NCBI GenBank assembly: GCA_035535315.1
Contig: DATLQD010000089.1
Location: 1-38,876, forward strand
Direction: 5' to 3'
Length of the DNA stretch: 38,876 nt
Source of the DNA: DASQGA01 sp035535315
Lineage (GTDB): Bacteria > Actinomycetota > Thermoleophilia > Gaiellales > Gaiellaceae
The notes below the pieces were generated by a model. It did no database searches. It saw only the letters and a program-made list of their open reading frames with translations, and was not told the DNA's origin. The translations under genes and the position numbers were made by a program. Position 1 is the stretch's first letter, and every line of letters begins with the position of its first letter. Shown one piece after another: positions 23,093 to 30,122 of the stretch.

Positions 23093-23094
23093 CT
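23089..23094 (+). promoter_or_regulatory. -10 box TATGCT for the M20 peptidase
   Basis: TATGCT overlaps the opposing rarA -10 box by four bases. The start of transcription would be near 23101, leaving a leader of about 22 bases that carries a Shine-Dalgarno sequence. Confidence 0.45.
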
Positions 23095-23111
23095 CCGCGA
23101 CCCGGGGAGAG

Positions 23112-23119
23112 AAGGAGGT
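23112..23119 (+). promoter_or_regulatory. Strong Shine-Dalgarno AAGGAGGT for the M20 peptidase
   Basis: AAGGAGGT ends 3 bases before GTG 23123. It is the best ribosome binding site in the window, where most genes have none, and it favours GTG 23123 over GTG 23141. Confidence 0.7.
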
Positions 23120-23122
23120 CGT

Positions 23123-24433
23123 GTGGGAACCGAAGTAGCGGTGAGCACGTATCGCGCGGGGGTCGTCGAGCTCCTCCAGGCGCTCCTTCGCCTCGACACG
23201 GTCAACCCGCCGGGGAACGAGACGTGTGCCGCGGAGCTCCTGCGCGATTACCTCGAGCAGCACGGAGTCGAGTGCGAACTATTCGCGCGGGAGCCGGGTC
23301 GCGCCAATCTCGTGGCCCGGATCCGCGGCCGACGCGACGGCAAGCGGCTCCTGCTTCTCTCCCACACGGACACCGTGCTCGCCGACCCCGCCGAATGGGC
23401 TGTCGACCCCTGGTCCGGGGAACTGCGCGACGGTGCGATCTGGGGGCGCGGGGCGCTCGATATGAAGAGCCAGGTTGCCGCGAATGCAGTTGCGATTGCA
23501 ACTCTCGCACGGGAGGGCTTCGAGCCGGCCGGCGACCTGATCTTCGCCGCCACCGCCGACGAGGAGGTGGGCGACGGCTACGGGCTGTCCTGGCTCTGTC
23601 GAGAGCACCCGGAGGCGGTTCAGGCCGAGTACTGCGTCAACGAGGGAGGCGGCGACCGTACGGTCGTCAGAGGGCGCCCCGTCTACCTCTGTTCGACCGC
23701 GGAGAAGATGACCTCGCCCTTTCTCCTGCGAGTGCGGGGCAGGAGCGGGCACGCGTCGATGCCCGGGATCGCAGACAACGCGCTCGTGAAGGCCGCGCCC
23801 CTCCTCGAGCGGCTCGGAGAGTTCCGGCCCCGGCTGCGGCTCCTCCCTGAGACCGAGGTGTTCCTGCGGACCGTGCTCGGGGATCCGGCTGACGCCGACT
23901 CGCTGCTGGAGCGCGTCGAGCGGCTCGAGCCGGCCTTGTCGGCGATGACGGCGCCGATGCTCGGCACGGTCGTTTCTCCGACGATCATCGAGGCCTCGAA
24001 GCAGCGGAACGTCATCCCCGCAGTCTGCGACATCGTCTGTGACTGCCGCCTGTTGCCGGGGACGACGCCGGCGGAGGCCGAGGAGGAGATTCGTGCCTGC
24101 CTCGGGCCCGGCGACTACGAGCTGGCCTGGCTGTATAGCGTCGGCGGGACGCGCTCTTCGATGCACACGCCGCTCTGGGAGGCGATCGAGGAGCTCATGG
24201 CAGCTGAGGAACCCGGAGCCACGATCGCACCCGTGATCCTGTCCGGATTCACGGATAGTCACTACCTTCGCGAGGCGTTCGGGACGATCGCGTACGGTTT
24301 CTTTCCGATGCGCACGATGGACCCCGAGCTCGCCTCGCGCCTGATCCACTCGGCGGACGAGCGGATTCCGGTCGAGGACCTCGAGTTCGCGACGCGCTTT
24401 CTCGTCGGCCTCGCACGGAGAATTGGCACGTGA
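23123..24433 (+). CDS. M20-family metallopeptidase (ArgE/DapE/ACY1-like)
   Basis: 436 residues. Motifs for the two-zinc site are LLLLSHTDTVLADPAEW (His and the following Asp), GRGALDMKSQVAAN (bridging Asp) and AATADEEVGDGYG (catalytic Glu pair). The dimerisation domain has VRGRSGHASMPG. The closing His is probably in LIHSADERIPVEDL. Substrates of this family are N-acyl amino acids or small peptides; which one is used here cannot be read from sequence. It is divergent from rarA and coupled to DUF1385 by GTGA. Confidence 0.9.
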   Translation: MGTEVAVSTYRAGVVELLQALLRLDTVNPPGNETCAAELLRDYLEQHGVECELFAREPGRANLVARIRGRRDGKRLLLLSHTDTVLADPAEWAVDPWSGELRDGAIWGRGALDMKSQVAANAVAIATLAREGFEPAGDLIFAATADEEVGDGYGLSWLCREHPEAVQAEYCVNEGGGDRTVVRGRPVYLCSTAEKMTSPFLLRVRGRSGHASMPGIADNALVKAAPLLERLGEFRPRLRLLPETEVFLRTVLGDPADADSLLERVERLEPALSAMTAPMLGTVVSPTIIEASKQRNVIPAVCDIVCDCRLLPGTTPAEAEEEIRACLGPGDYELAWLYSVGGTRSSMHTPLWEAIEELMAAEEPGATIAPVILSGFTDSHYLREAFGTIAYGFFPMRTMDPELASRLIHSADERIPVEDLEFATRFLVGLARRIGT

Positions 24434-25263
24434 GCGCGGTGCGGCTCGGAGGCATGGCCCTCGGGAACGGGGTGCTCGTGCACGGGCCCGAGTACTGGGC
24501 TTGTGCCATCCGAGCCGGGGACGGCCGGCTCCAGCTCGCCTCCGGAAGGAAGCCGATCAGGGCAAAGGACGCAAACAGGATCGTGCAAGGCGCTCTCCGG
24601 ATGGCCGAGGTCTTTGCGCTCCTGCCGGTCGTCCGTCGTCGTCTTCCCGACGCCGAGCTGCCGTTCGGCCGGCCCCGCGTCGCCGTGGCGATGATCGGAA
24701 CCCTCGCCGGAGTCAGGCTGCTTCGCTCGTCGCGCCTCACCCCAGCGTTGCAGGAGGCCCTCGGCTCGCTCCTGGCGCTCGGGCCCGCCGCGATCGCGAT
24801 GCGCGGGACGGAGCTCGCCGAGTACCACGGGGCCGAGCACATCACGATCGGCAGCTACGAGCACGGCGAGCCGCGCCAGCGCGAGCACGAGCGCTGCGGC
24901 TCGCACCTGGTCGGACCGCTTCTCATCACCTCCGCCGCCGGCAGCTTTCTGGCGCGCCGGGCTCCGCGCTCGCTTCGTCCGTTCGCCCGTATCGGCGCGG
25001 CCGTCGGCGCGATGGCAGCGTCGGTCGAGGTCTTCGGGTGGATGGTCAAGAACGAGAGACATCCGGTCTCACGGGCGCTCGCGCGGCCGGGCCACGAGCT
25101 CCAACACCGGGTCGTGACCGCCGAGCCGTCCTCCGAGCAACTCGATGTCGCCCAGGCGGCCCTCCAGGAGTGCCTGCGACTCGAGATCGGTGAGTTGGAG
25201 GAGGCCCGCCCCCTACAATCGCCCGACGATGGCGATCGAGACGAAGCGCCGCCTCCCGCCTGA
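24430..25263 (+). CDS. DUF1385 membrane protein (YqhQ-like)
   Basis: 277 residues. The family core is visible: RLGGMALGNGVLVHGPEYW at the N-terminus, ELAEYHGAEHITIGSYEHGE in the centre, and REHERCGSHLVGPLLI, matching the conserved HGAEH and CG motifs that suggest a metal site. Several hydrophobic segments lie between (MIGTLAGVRLL, LGSLLALGPAAIAM, ARIGAAVGAMAASV). Function is unknown; DUF1385 genes often sit near prfA, rho or thymidine kinase in other Gram-positives, which is not the case here. The C-terminal 40 residues carry the -10 box of pncB at DNA level. Confidence 0.85.
   Translation: MSAVRLGGMALGNGVLVHGPEYWACAIRAGDGRLQLASGRKPIRAKDANRIVQGALRMAEVFALLPVVRRRLPDAELPFGRPRVAVAMIGTLAGVRLLRSSRLTPALQEALGSLLALGPAAIAMRGTELAEYHGAEHITIGSYEHGEPRQREHERCGSHLVGPLLITSAAGSFLARRAPRSLRPFARIGAAVGAMAASVEVFGWMVKNERHPVSRALARPGHELQHRVVTAEPSSEQLDVAQAALQECLRLEIGELEEARPLQSPDDGDRDEAPPPA
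25214..25219 (+). promoter_or_regulatory. -10 box TACAAT for pncB (leaderless type)
   Basis: TACAAT, one of the best -10 matches here, is followed by 9 bases and ATG at 25229. It lies inside the DUF1385 coding sequence, 50 bases before its stop. Confidence 0.6.
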
Positions 25264-26293
25264 GATCTTCGACCTTCCGGTCGAGAAGATGCGGGAGGGC
25301 TACTACACAGACGTCTACTTCAATCACGCGCGCGAGACGCTCGTCCGCGACGGCAGGCACCCGCAGGTGCTGATGCAGGTCTTCCAGAAGAAGCAGGCGA
25401 TCCTCGGCGGGATGGACGAGGCGATCGCGATCTTGAAGCTCTGCTCGCACGACTGGGACGGCTTGACCGTGCGCGCGCTCTACGACGGTGACCCGCTCGA
25501 GCCCTACGAGACCGTGATGACCATCGAGGGCGACTACACGCTCTTCGCCCACCTCGAGACCGCGTACCTGGGAGTCCTTGCGCGGCGGACGCTGATCTCC
25601 ACGAACGTGCGGCGCGTGGTCGAGGCGGCCAACGGGAAGCCGATCCTTTTTTTCCCGGCTCGCCACGACCACCACCGTGTCCAGACCGGCGACGGTTACG
25701 CAGCGCACGTCGCGGGCGCGATCGGCGTCTCGACCGAAGCGCAGGCGTCCTGGTGGGGAGGCCGCGGCATCGGCACCGTGCCCCATGCGTTGATCTCGGC
25801 CTACGACGGAGACACCGTCCTTGCCGCGACGCGGTTCGCCGAGCACTTCCAGGACGAGACGAACATCGTTGTGCTCGTCGACTTCGAGAACGACTCGGTG
25901 CGAACCTCGCTCGAAGTGGCCCGGGCGCTCGGTCACCGTCTGTGGGGCGTGCGTCTCGACACTTCGCGGACGCTCGTCGATCGCTCCCTCTGGGCCGAAA
26001 TGGGCTACTTCGACCCTCGTGGCGTCAATGAGCGGCTCGTTCGCAAGGTGCGTGAGGCGCTCGACGACGAGGGGTACGAAGCTGTGCGAATCGTGGTCTC
26101 GGGGGGCTTCGACTCTGAGCGGATTCAGGAGTTCGAGGCCCGCGGCGTCCCGGTTGACTCCTACGGCGTCGGCTCGGCGCTGATTCGGGGGGAGAACGAC
26201 TTCACCGGCGACATCGTGCTGACGGACGGGAAGCCCTCGGCAAAGGTAGGGCGCGAGCTGAGACCCAACGACCGCCTGGAGCTCGTACTTTAG
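25229..26293 (+). CDS. pncB: Nicotinate phosphoribosyltransferase (short form)
   Basis: 354 residues. The enzyme joins nicotinate to phosphoribosyl pyrophosphate in NAD salvage. Motifs seen are EIFDLPVEKMREGYYTDVYF at the start, TLISTNVRRVVEAA, FFPARHDHHRVQTGDGYAAH, GIGTVPHALISAYDGDTVLA, VDFENDSVRTSLEVARALG, GVRLDTSRTL and IVVSGGFDSERI with SYGVGSALI. These match the short nicotinate phosphoribosyltransferases of archaea and some actinobacteria rather than the longer E. coli type. The start ATG sits 9 bases after a strong -10 box, and the gene overlaps the end of DUF1385 by 35 bases. Its TAG stop forms the -10 box of the next gene. Confidence 0.92.
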   Translation: MAIETKRRLPPEIFDLPVEKMREGYYTDVYFNHARETLVRDGRHPQVLMQVFQKKQAILGGMDEAIAILKLCSHDWDGLTVRALYDGDPLEPYETVMTIEGDYTLFAHLETAYLGVLARRTLISTNVRRVVEAANGKPILFFPARHDHHRVQTGDGYAAHVAGAIGVSTEAQASWWGGRGIGTVPHALISAYDGDTVLAATRFAEHFQDETNIVVLVDFENDSVRTSLEVARALGHRLWGVRLDTSRTLVDRSLWAEMGYFDPRGVNERLVRKVREALDDEGYEAVRIVVSGGFDSERIQEFEARGVPVDSYGVGSALIRGENDFTGDIVLTDGKPSAKVGRELRPNDRLELVL

Positions 26294-26322
26294 AATTCGG
26301 CCCTCTACGCCGATGGGGAGGT
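26291..26322 (+). promoter_or_regulatory. ftsH promoter -10 TAGAAT (formed by pncB stop) and GGGGAGGT ribosome site
   Basis: TAGAAT at 26291-26296 begins with the pncB stop codon. Transcription would start near 26303, leaving about 21 bases of leader that end in GGGGAGGT (26315-26322), close to GTG 26324. This gene therefore has a leader, unlike most in the window. Confidence 0.5.
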
Positions 26323-26323
26323 C

Positions 26324-27838
26324 GTGGGGAACGTTGGAGACTGGCTTGATGCTGTAGCGGCTTTTGCCCTTACGTGGCTTCCGCTCATCTTTTTCGGCCT
26401 GATCGTCTACATCCTCTGGCGGACGCTCGCGTTGATGCCGCGCGTGAAGCCGAACGTCGTCGCGCCCGAATCGAAGTCGTCAGTCACGTGGGCCGACATT
26501 GCCGGCGTCGACGAGGCCCAGGCGGAGCTCGCCGAGGTTGTCGATTTCCTCCAGGATCCGCAGCGCTTTGCGCGGCTGGGCGCACGCGTTCCGAAGGGCA
26601 TTCTTCTGTACGGGCCGCCCGGAACCGGGAAGACTCTGCTGGCCAAGGCAGTCGCCCACGCATCCGGCGCCAACTTCTACTCGCAGAGCGCCTCCGCGTT
26701 CGTCGAGATGTTCGCCGGGCTGGGTGCGTCCCGTATCCGCAAGCTCTTCGACACGGCGCGGAAGAATGCGCCGGCGATCGTCTTCATCGACGAGCTCGAT
26801 GCGGTAGGTATGCGCCGCTCGGGCGCGAGCTTCAATCGCGAGCACGACCAGACCTTGAACCAGCTTCTAGTCGAGCTGGATGGCTTCGTGTCGGCGGCCG
26901 AGGTCGTCATCATCGGCGCTTCTAACCGCATCGAGGATCTCGACCCGGCCCTCCTCCGGCCCGGACGGTTTGACCGCCAGGTGCTGGTCGGTCCACCCGA
27001 CCTCGCCGGGCGCGAGTCGATTCTTGCCGTGCACAGTCGCGGAAAGCCGCTTGCGAGCGACGTCGATCTGAGCCGGATCGCGCGCCAGACCTCCGGGCTC
27101 ACGGGCGCAGACCTCGCGAACCTTTGCAACGAGGCCGCGATTTTCGCCGGCCGGAACGACCAGGATCAGATTCACGACGCGGACTTCGAGGCGGCCTTCG
27201 AGCGGGTCGTCGCAGGGCTCCAGCAGCGCAAGACGATGACCGAGAAGGAGAAGCGGGTCATCGCCTATCACGAGGCGGGCCACGCACTCGTCTCCCACCT
27301 GGTCGGCGAGCCGCAGCCGGTTCAGAAGGTCACGATCGTCGCACGCGGACAGGCGCTCGGCTACACGCTTCACACGCCGCAGGAGGAGCGCTACCTGCAC
27401 ACGAAGGAGGAGCTGATCGATCGCATGAAGGTCCTCCTCGGCGGCCGTGCAGCCGAAAGCATCTCGTTCGGTGGCGTCACCAATGGAGCTTCGAACGACC
27501 TCGAGCGCGTCACGGCGATCGCCCGGGCCATGATCTTCGAGTACGGCATGGGTGAGGAGGTCTCCTCGCGGACGCTCCGCGCCGACAACTATGCGCTCTC
27601 CGAGCAGACGAAGCAGCTTCGCGACGCCGAGCAGGCGCGCCTCACAGACCAGGCCTTCGAGGACACAATCCGCCTCGTCAGCAAGCACCGCGCTGCACTC
27701 GACCGGATCGCAAACGCGCTTCTCGAGAAGGAGACGATCGACCGCGAGGAACTCGAACAGCTCCTCGAGGGCGTCGAGCCGGACTCGCACTCGAGCGACC
27801 ACGTCGGGATGCCCCGCGTGGTCGGTCTCCCGGACTAG
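26324..27838 (+). CDS. ftsH: FtsH-like ATP-dependent zinc metalloprotease, short N-terminus
   Basis: 504 residues, against about 600-670 in most bacteria. There is one transmembrane helix (about 13-36) and no room for the usual extracytoplasmic domain and second helix. The AAA+ domain is complete: Walker A LLYGPPGTGKT (about 94-104), pore loop FVEMFAGLGAS (FAG instead of the usual FVG), Walker B IVFIDELDAVG, and the second region of homology LRPGRFDRQ. The protease domain has HEAGH (316-320) and the third zinc ligand Asp392 (GASNDLERVT). The enzyme should degrade membrane and short-lived cytoplasmic proteins. A full-length FtsH may exist elsewhere. Confidence 0.92.
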   Translation: MGNVGDWLDAVAAFALTWLPLIFFGLIVYILWRTLALMPRVKPNVVAPESKSSVTWADIAGVDEAQAELAEVVDFLQDPQRFARLGARVPKGILLYGPPGTGKTLLAKAVAHASGANFYSQSASAFVEMFAGLGASRIRKLFDTARKNAPAIVFIDELDAVGMRRSGASFNREHDQTLNQLLVELDGFVSAAEVVIIGASNRIEDLDPALLRPGRFDRQVLVGPPDLAGRESILAVHSRGKPLASDVDLSRIARQTSGLTGADLANLCNEAAIFAGRNDQDQIHDADFEAAFERVVAGLQQRKTMTEKEKRVIAYHEAGHALVSHLVGEPQPVQKVTIVARGQALGYTLHTPQEERYLHTKEELIDRMKVLLGGRAAESISFGGVTNGASNDLERVTAIARAMIFEYGMGEEVSSRTLRADNYALSEQTKQLRDAEQARLTDQAFEDTIRLVSKHRAALDRIANALLEKETIDREELEQLLEGVEPDSHSSDHVGMPRVVGLPD

Positions 27839-27861
27839 GAAACGTTTCGGGCCTCAGCGGG

Positions 27862-27867
27862 TACGAT
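27862..27867 (+). promoter_or_regulatory. -10 box TACGAT for methylmalonyl-CoA epimerase (leaderless type)
   Basis: TACGAT is followed by 8 bases and GTG at 27876. A 10-base palindrome GAAACGTTTC (27839-27848) covers the position of the -35 and could be an operator. Confidence 0.55.
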
Positions 27868-27875
27868 CCGGCCCC

Positions 27876-28283
27876 GTGGACGTTCGCCGGCTCCACCACG
27901 TCGCGATGGCCGTCGAGGACCTCGACGATGCCGTCGAGACCTATACGCGCCTCTTTGGCGCCGAGGTCGAGGTCCGGGGCCGCATGGAGTCGCAGGGGGT
28001 CGACGCGGTCTATCTGCGTCTCGGCGAGGGGAGGGTCGAGCTCGTCTCGCCCCTCGCCGCCGACACCCCGGTGGGGCGATTCTTGGCCAAGCGGGGCCCG
28101 GGGATGCATCACGTCGCCTTCGAGGTGGACGACATCCGGTCTGCCGTCGGCGAGCTCGTCGAGCTGGGCGCCGAAGTGATCGACTCGGAGCCGCGGCCGG
28201 GCTTGGGCGGGCACGAAGTCGCCTTCGTCCATCCCGACTCGATCCAAGGCGTACTTGCCGAGATGGTGGGCCATGCCGGATAG
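27876..28283 (+). CDS. mce: Methylmalonyl-CoA epimerase
   Basis: 135 residues of the vicinal oxygen chelate fold with two beta-alpha-beta-beta-beta modules. Seen are LHHVAMAVEDLDDAVETY at the start (metal His), VRGRMESQGVDAVYLRLGEG followed by VELVSPL, PGMHHVAFEVDDI (second metal His), and the C-terminal HPDSIQGVLAEMV (metal Glu). The enzyme interconverts S- and R-methylmalonyl-CoA in propionyl-CoA metabolism; methylmalonyl-CoA mutase is not in the window. The GTG at 27876 is supported by the -10 box 8 bases upstream. The 3' end overlaps the next gene by 11 bases. Confidence 0.9.
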   Translation: MDVRRLHHVAMAVEDLDDAVETYTRLFGAEVEVRGRMESQGVDAVYLRLGEGRVELVSPLAADTPVGRFLAKRGPGMHHVAFEVDDIRSAVGELVELGAEVIDSEPRPGLGGHEVAFVHPDSIQGVLAEMVGHAG

Positions 28284-28500
28284 GGTCAGGCTCGAGCTCG
28301 CGTTCGAGGGTGGCCAGATCGTCGGTGCCCTTGTCACGCCGGCTGCCGCCGAGGAGCTCGCGAAGGCGCTCGGAGCCGGCACTCCAGGAACCTTTGAGCT
28401 CGAGACCGAGGACGGAAGCTATCTGCTTCCACTCGCGCGCATCGTCTACGTGAAGCGCTTTGCTCGCGAGACCACCATCGGCTTCGGCGGCGCCGGCTAG
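28273..28500 (+). CDS. Small conserved hypothetical protein after mce
   Basis: 75 residues, soluble and beta-rich: VRLELAFEGGQIVGALVTP, a helix AAAEELAKALGA, then TFELETEDGSYLLPLARI and VYVKRFARETTIGFGGAG. I do not recognise the family; the strand-helix-strand pattern resembles a small sensor or binding fold. The ATG at 28273 overlaps the epimerase stop by 11 bases, implying coupled translation. No promoter of its own is visible. A role with CoA-ester metabolism is possible only by position. Confidence 0.6.
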   Translation: MPDRVRLELAFEGGQIVGALVTPAAAEELAKALGAGTPGTFELETEDGSYLLPLARIVYVKRFARETTIGFGGAG

Positions 28501-28601
28501 CTTCTGCCCGTGCCCCGGGTTGCCTTTTCCGGATTCTCTGCTTAGGTGCGATTCGAGGGGGCTTGTACCCCTTTCGGGGGAGACGGACGGGGGAGAAGAA
28601 C
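28501..28601 (+). promoter_or_regulatory. Leader region of the ECF sigma gene with hairpin and ribosome site
   Basis: A possible promoter is TTGCCT-N16-TTAGGT (about 28520-28547). Downstream, GGGGG (28557-28561), CCCC (28568-28571) and GGGG (28576-28579) offer two alternative hairpins with the same C-run. GGGGGAG at 28589-28595 is a good ribosome site, 6 bases before GTG 28602. Alternative pairing could affect translation, but this is speculative. Confidence 0.35.
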
Positions 28602-29156
28602 GTGGGGATTTCGGCCGGCGAAGCCGGGCCCGAGCACGATATCCGGGAGCTGGTGGAGCGAGGAAGAGGAGGGGACTCGGACGCACTCGAGAGGCTCTAC
28701 ATCCTCTACGCGGACCGCGTGCACCGGTACCTGCGCTCGATGGTCGTGAACGCTCAGGATGCGGAGGATCTGACCAACCAGACGTTCACGAGAATGCTGG
28801 AGCGGATCGATCGCTTCGAGGCACGGGGCGTGCCTTTTTCGGCGTGGCTCTTCCGAATCGCCAGGAATCTCGCGATCGACCACTTTCGTGCTTCCGCCCG
28901 CGAGCTGCCTGACCCGGAGGAGGACTCTGGGTGCTCGGCCGAGGAGGAGGCCATGAGGGCATTTGGACGCTTTGGGATGCGGACGCTGATCGAGCCGCTG
29001 TCCGACGACCAGCGGCGTGTGCTTGCGCTCAAATACGGACTCGACTTCTCGAACGGCGAGGTCGCGTGCCTCCTCGGGAAGAGCGAGGGTGCGATCAAGT
29101 CCCTTCAGCATCGCGCGTTCGCCTCGCTGGAACGTCAGCTGGCAGCGGTCGCGTAG
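28602..29156 (+). CDS. ECF-type sigma-70 family RNA polymerase sigma factor
   Basis: 184 residues with regions 2 and 4 only. Region 2 is ALERLYILYADRVHRYLRSM followed by DAEDLTNQTFTRMLERI and the -10-binding FSAWLFRIARNLAIDHFR; region 4 is IEPLSDDQRRVLALKYGLDF followed by the helix-turn-helix NGEVACLLGKSEGAIKSLQHR. An acidic linker (PDPEEDSGCSAEEEA) lies between them. No anti-sigma gene is adjacent, so control is unclear. The GTG at 28602 is preceded by a ribosome site; an in-frame TTG at 28563 has none. The next gene has its own -10 box. Confidence 0.88.
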   Translation: MGISAGEAGPEHDIRELVERGRGGDSDALERLYILYADRVHRYLRSMVVNAQDAEDLTNQTFTRMLERIDRFEARGVPFSAWLFRIARNLAIDHFRASARELPDPEEDSGCSAEEEAMRAFGRFGMRTLIEPLSDDQRRVLALKYGLDFSNGEVACLLGKSEGAIKSLQHRAFASLERQLAAVA

Positions 29157-29165
29157 ACAGGTCGA

Positions 29166-29171
29166 TAACGT
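29166..29171 (+). promoter_or_regulatory. -10 box TAACGT for the YchF-like gene (leaderless type)
   Basis: TAACGT is followed by 9 bases and ATG at 29181, in the 24-base gap after the sigma factor. Confidence 0.55.
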
Positions 29172-29180
29172 CCTCGGGCC

Positions 29181-30119
29181 ATGAGCCTTGAGGTCGGAAT
29201 CGTCGGTCTGGCAAATAGCGGCAAGACGACGCTCTTCAACGCCTTGACCCAGGCGGGCGCGGAGATCACCGCCTACGCGACCGTCTCGGACAAGGCGAAT
29301 GTCGGCATGGCGCCCATTGCCGACGAGCGGCTCGAGCAAGTAGCCGCCGTCGTCAAGGCCCGCAAGGTGACTCCCGCCGCGGTGCGGGTGGTGGACGTCC
29401 CCGGGACCGGGCGGGCTCTGCTCGGGAACCTGCGCCAGGTCGATGCGCTGCTCGCGGTCCTGAACGGCTGGGGTCAGGACGCGGATCCGGGAGCGGAGCT
29501 CGAGACGATCGAGTTGGAGCTGATCGTGGCCGACCGCGAGCACGTCGAACGTCGGCTCGACCGCGTTGCCAAGCAGGCGAAGTCAGGTGATGCGTCGCTG
29601 CGCCAGGAGGTCACGACCCTGGAAGCGATCCTGGGACACCTCGATGCGGGGAAGCGGCTGGACGCGTGGCCGGTCGAGCTTCCTCCCGAGCTCGAGCCGC
29701 TGACGACGAAACCGCTGATCGCGGTCCAGAACGGGCCGGGCGGGATCGACGCGAAGCTCGAGGCTGAGCTCGTCGAGCTGCCCGAGGAAGAGGCAGCCGC
29801 CTACCGCGACGGCCCCTCGGCCCTCGCCGAGGTCGTGCGGCGGCTCTTCGAGGCGCTCGGGCTCCTCAGTTTCTTCACGGCGGGCGACAAGGAGACACGC
29901 GCCTGGACGCTCAGGCACGGGCAGACGGCCCTCGATGCGGCGGAGACGATCCACTCAGACATCGCCCGCGGGTTCATTCGCTGCGAGGTGATCGCCTGGA
30001 GCGACCTCGTCGAATGCGGCTCACACGCCGAGGCGGCGAAGCGCGGGCTGCAGCGTCTCGAAGGGAAGACGTATGAGATTCAGGACGGCGACGTCCTGAA
30101 TATCCGCTTCAATGTCTGA
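29181..30119 (+). CDS. YchF/OLA1-like P-loop GTPase/ATPase, divergent
   Basis: 312 residues against about 360 for YchF. The P-loop reads GLANSGKTTLFNALT (9-23) where YchF has GxPNVGKSTLF. The following KANVGMAPIADERLEQVAAV and KVTPAAVRVVDVPGTG match the YchF region around switch II, but the usual glycine-rich loop after it (LVKGASKGEGLGN) is missing: here DVPGTGRALLGNLRQVDALL. The C-terminal TGS-like domain is present (FFTAGDKETRAWTLRHGQTA, then AETIHSDIARGFIRCEVI and GKTYEIQDGDVLNIRF). The specificity motif NxxE is not obvious (IAVQNGPGG). It is probably a diverged paralogue of YchF with altered nucleotide handling; the normal gene may be elsewhere. Confidence 0.82.
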   Translation: MSLEVGIVGLANSGKTTLFNALTQAGAEITAYATVSDKANVGMAPIADERLEQVAAVVKARKVTPAAVRVVDVPGTGRALLGNLRQVDALLAVLNGWGQDADPGAELETIELELIVADREHVERRLDRVAKQAKSGDASLRQEVTTLEAILGHLDAGKRLDAWPVELPPELEPLTTKPLIAVQNGPGGIDAKLEAELVELPEEEAAAYRDGPSALAEVVRRLFEALGLLSFFTAGDKETRAWTLRHGQTALDAAETIHSDIARGFIRCEVIAWSDLVECGSHAEAAKRGLQRLEGKTYEIQDGDVLNIRFNV

Positions 30120-30122
30120 GCG

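Noticed and set aside
22130..23122. Upstream in-frame extension of the M20 peptidase gene
   Set aside because: It is antisense to rarA. A strong Shine-Dalgarno and a -10 box support GTG 23123.
26313..26315. ATG just before the ftsH GTG
   Set aside because: It is out of frame with ftsH and forms part of the ribosome-site region; GTG 26324 is in frame with the helix and AAA+ domain.
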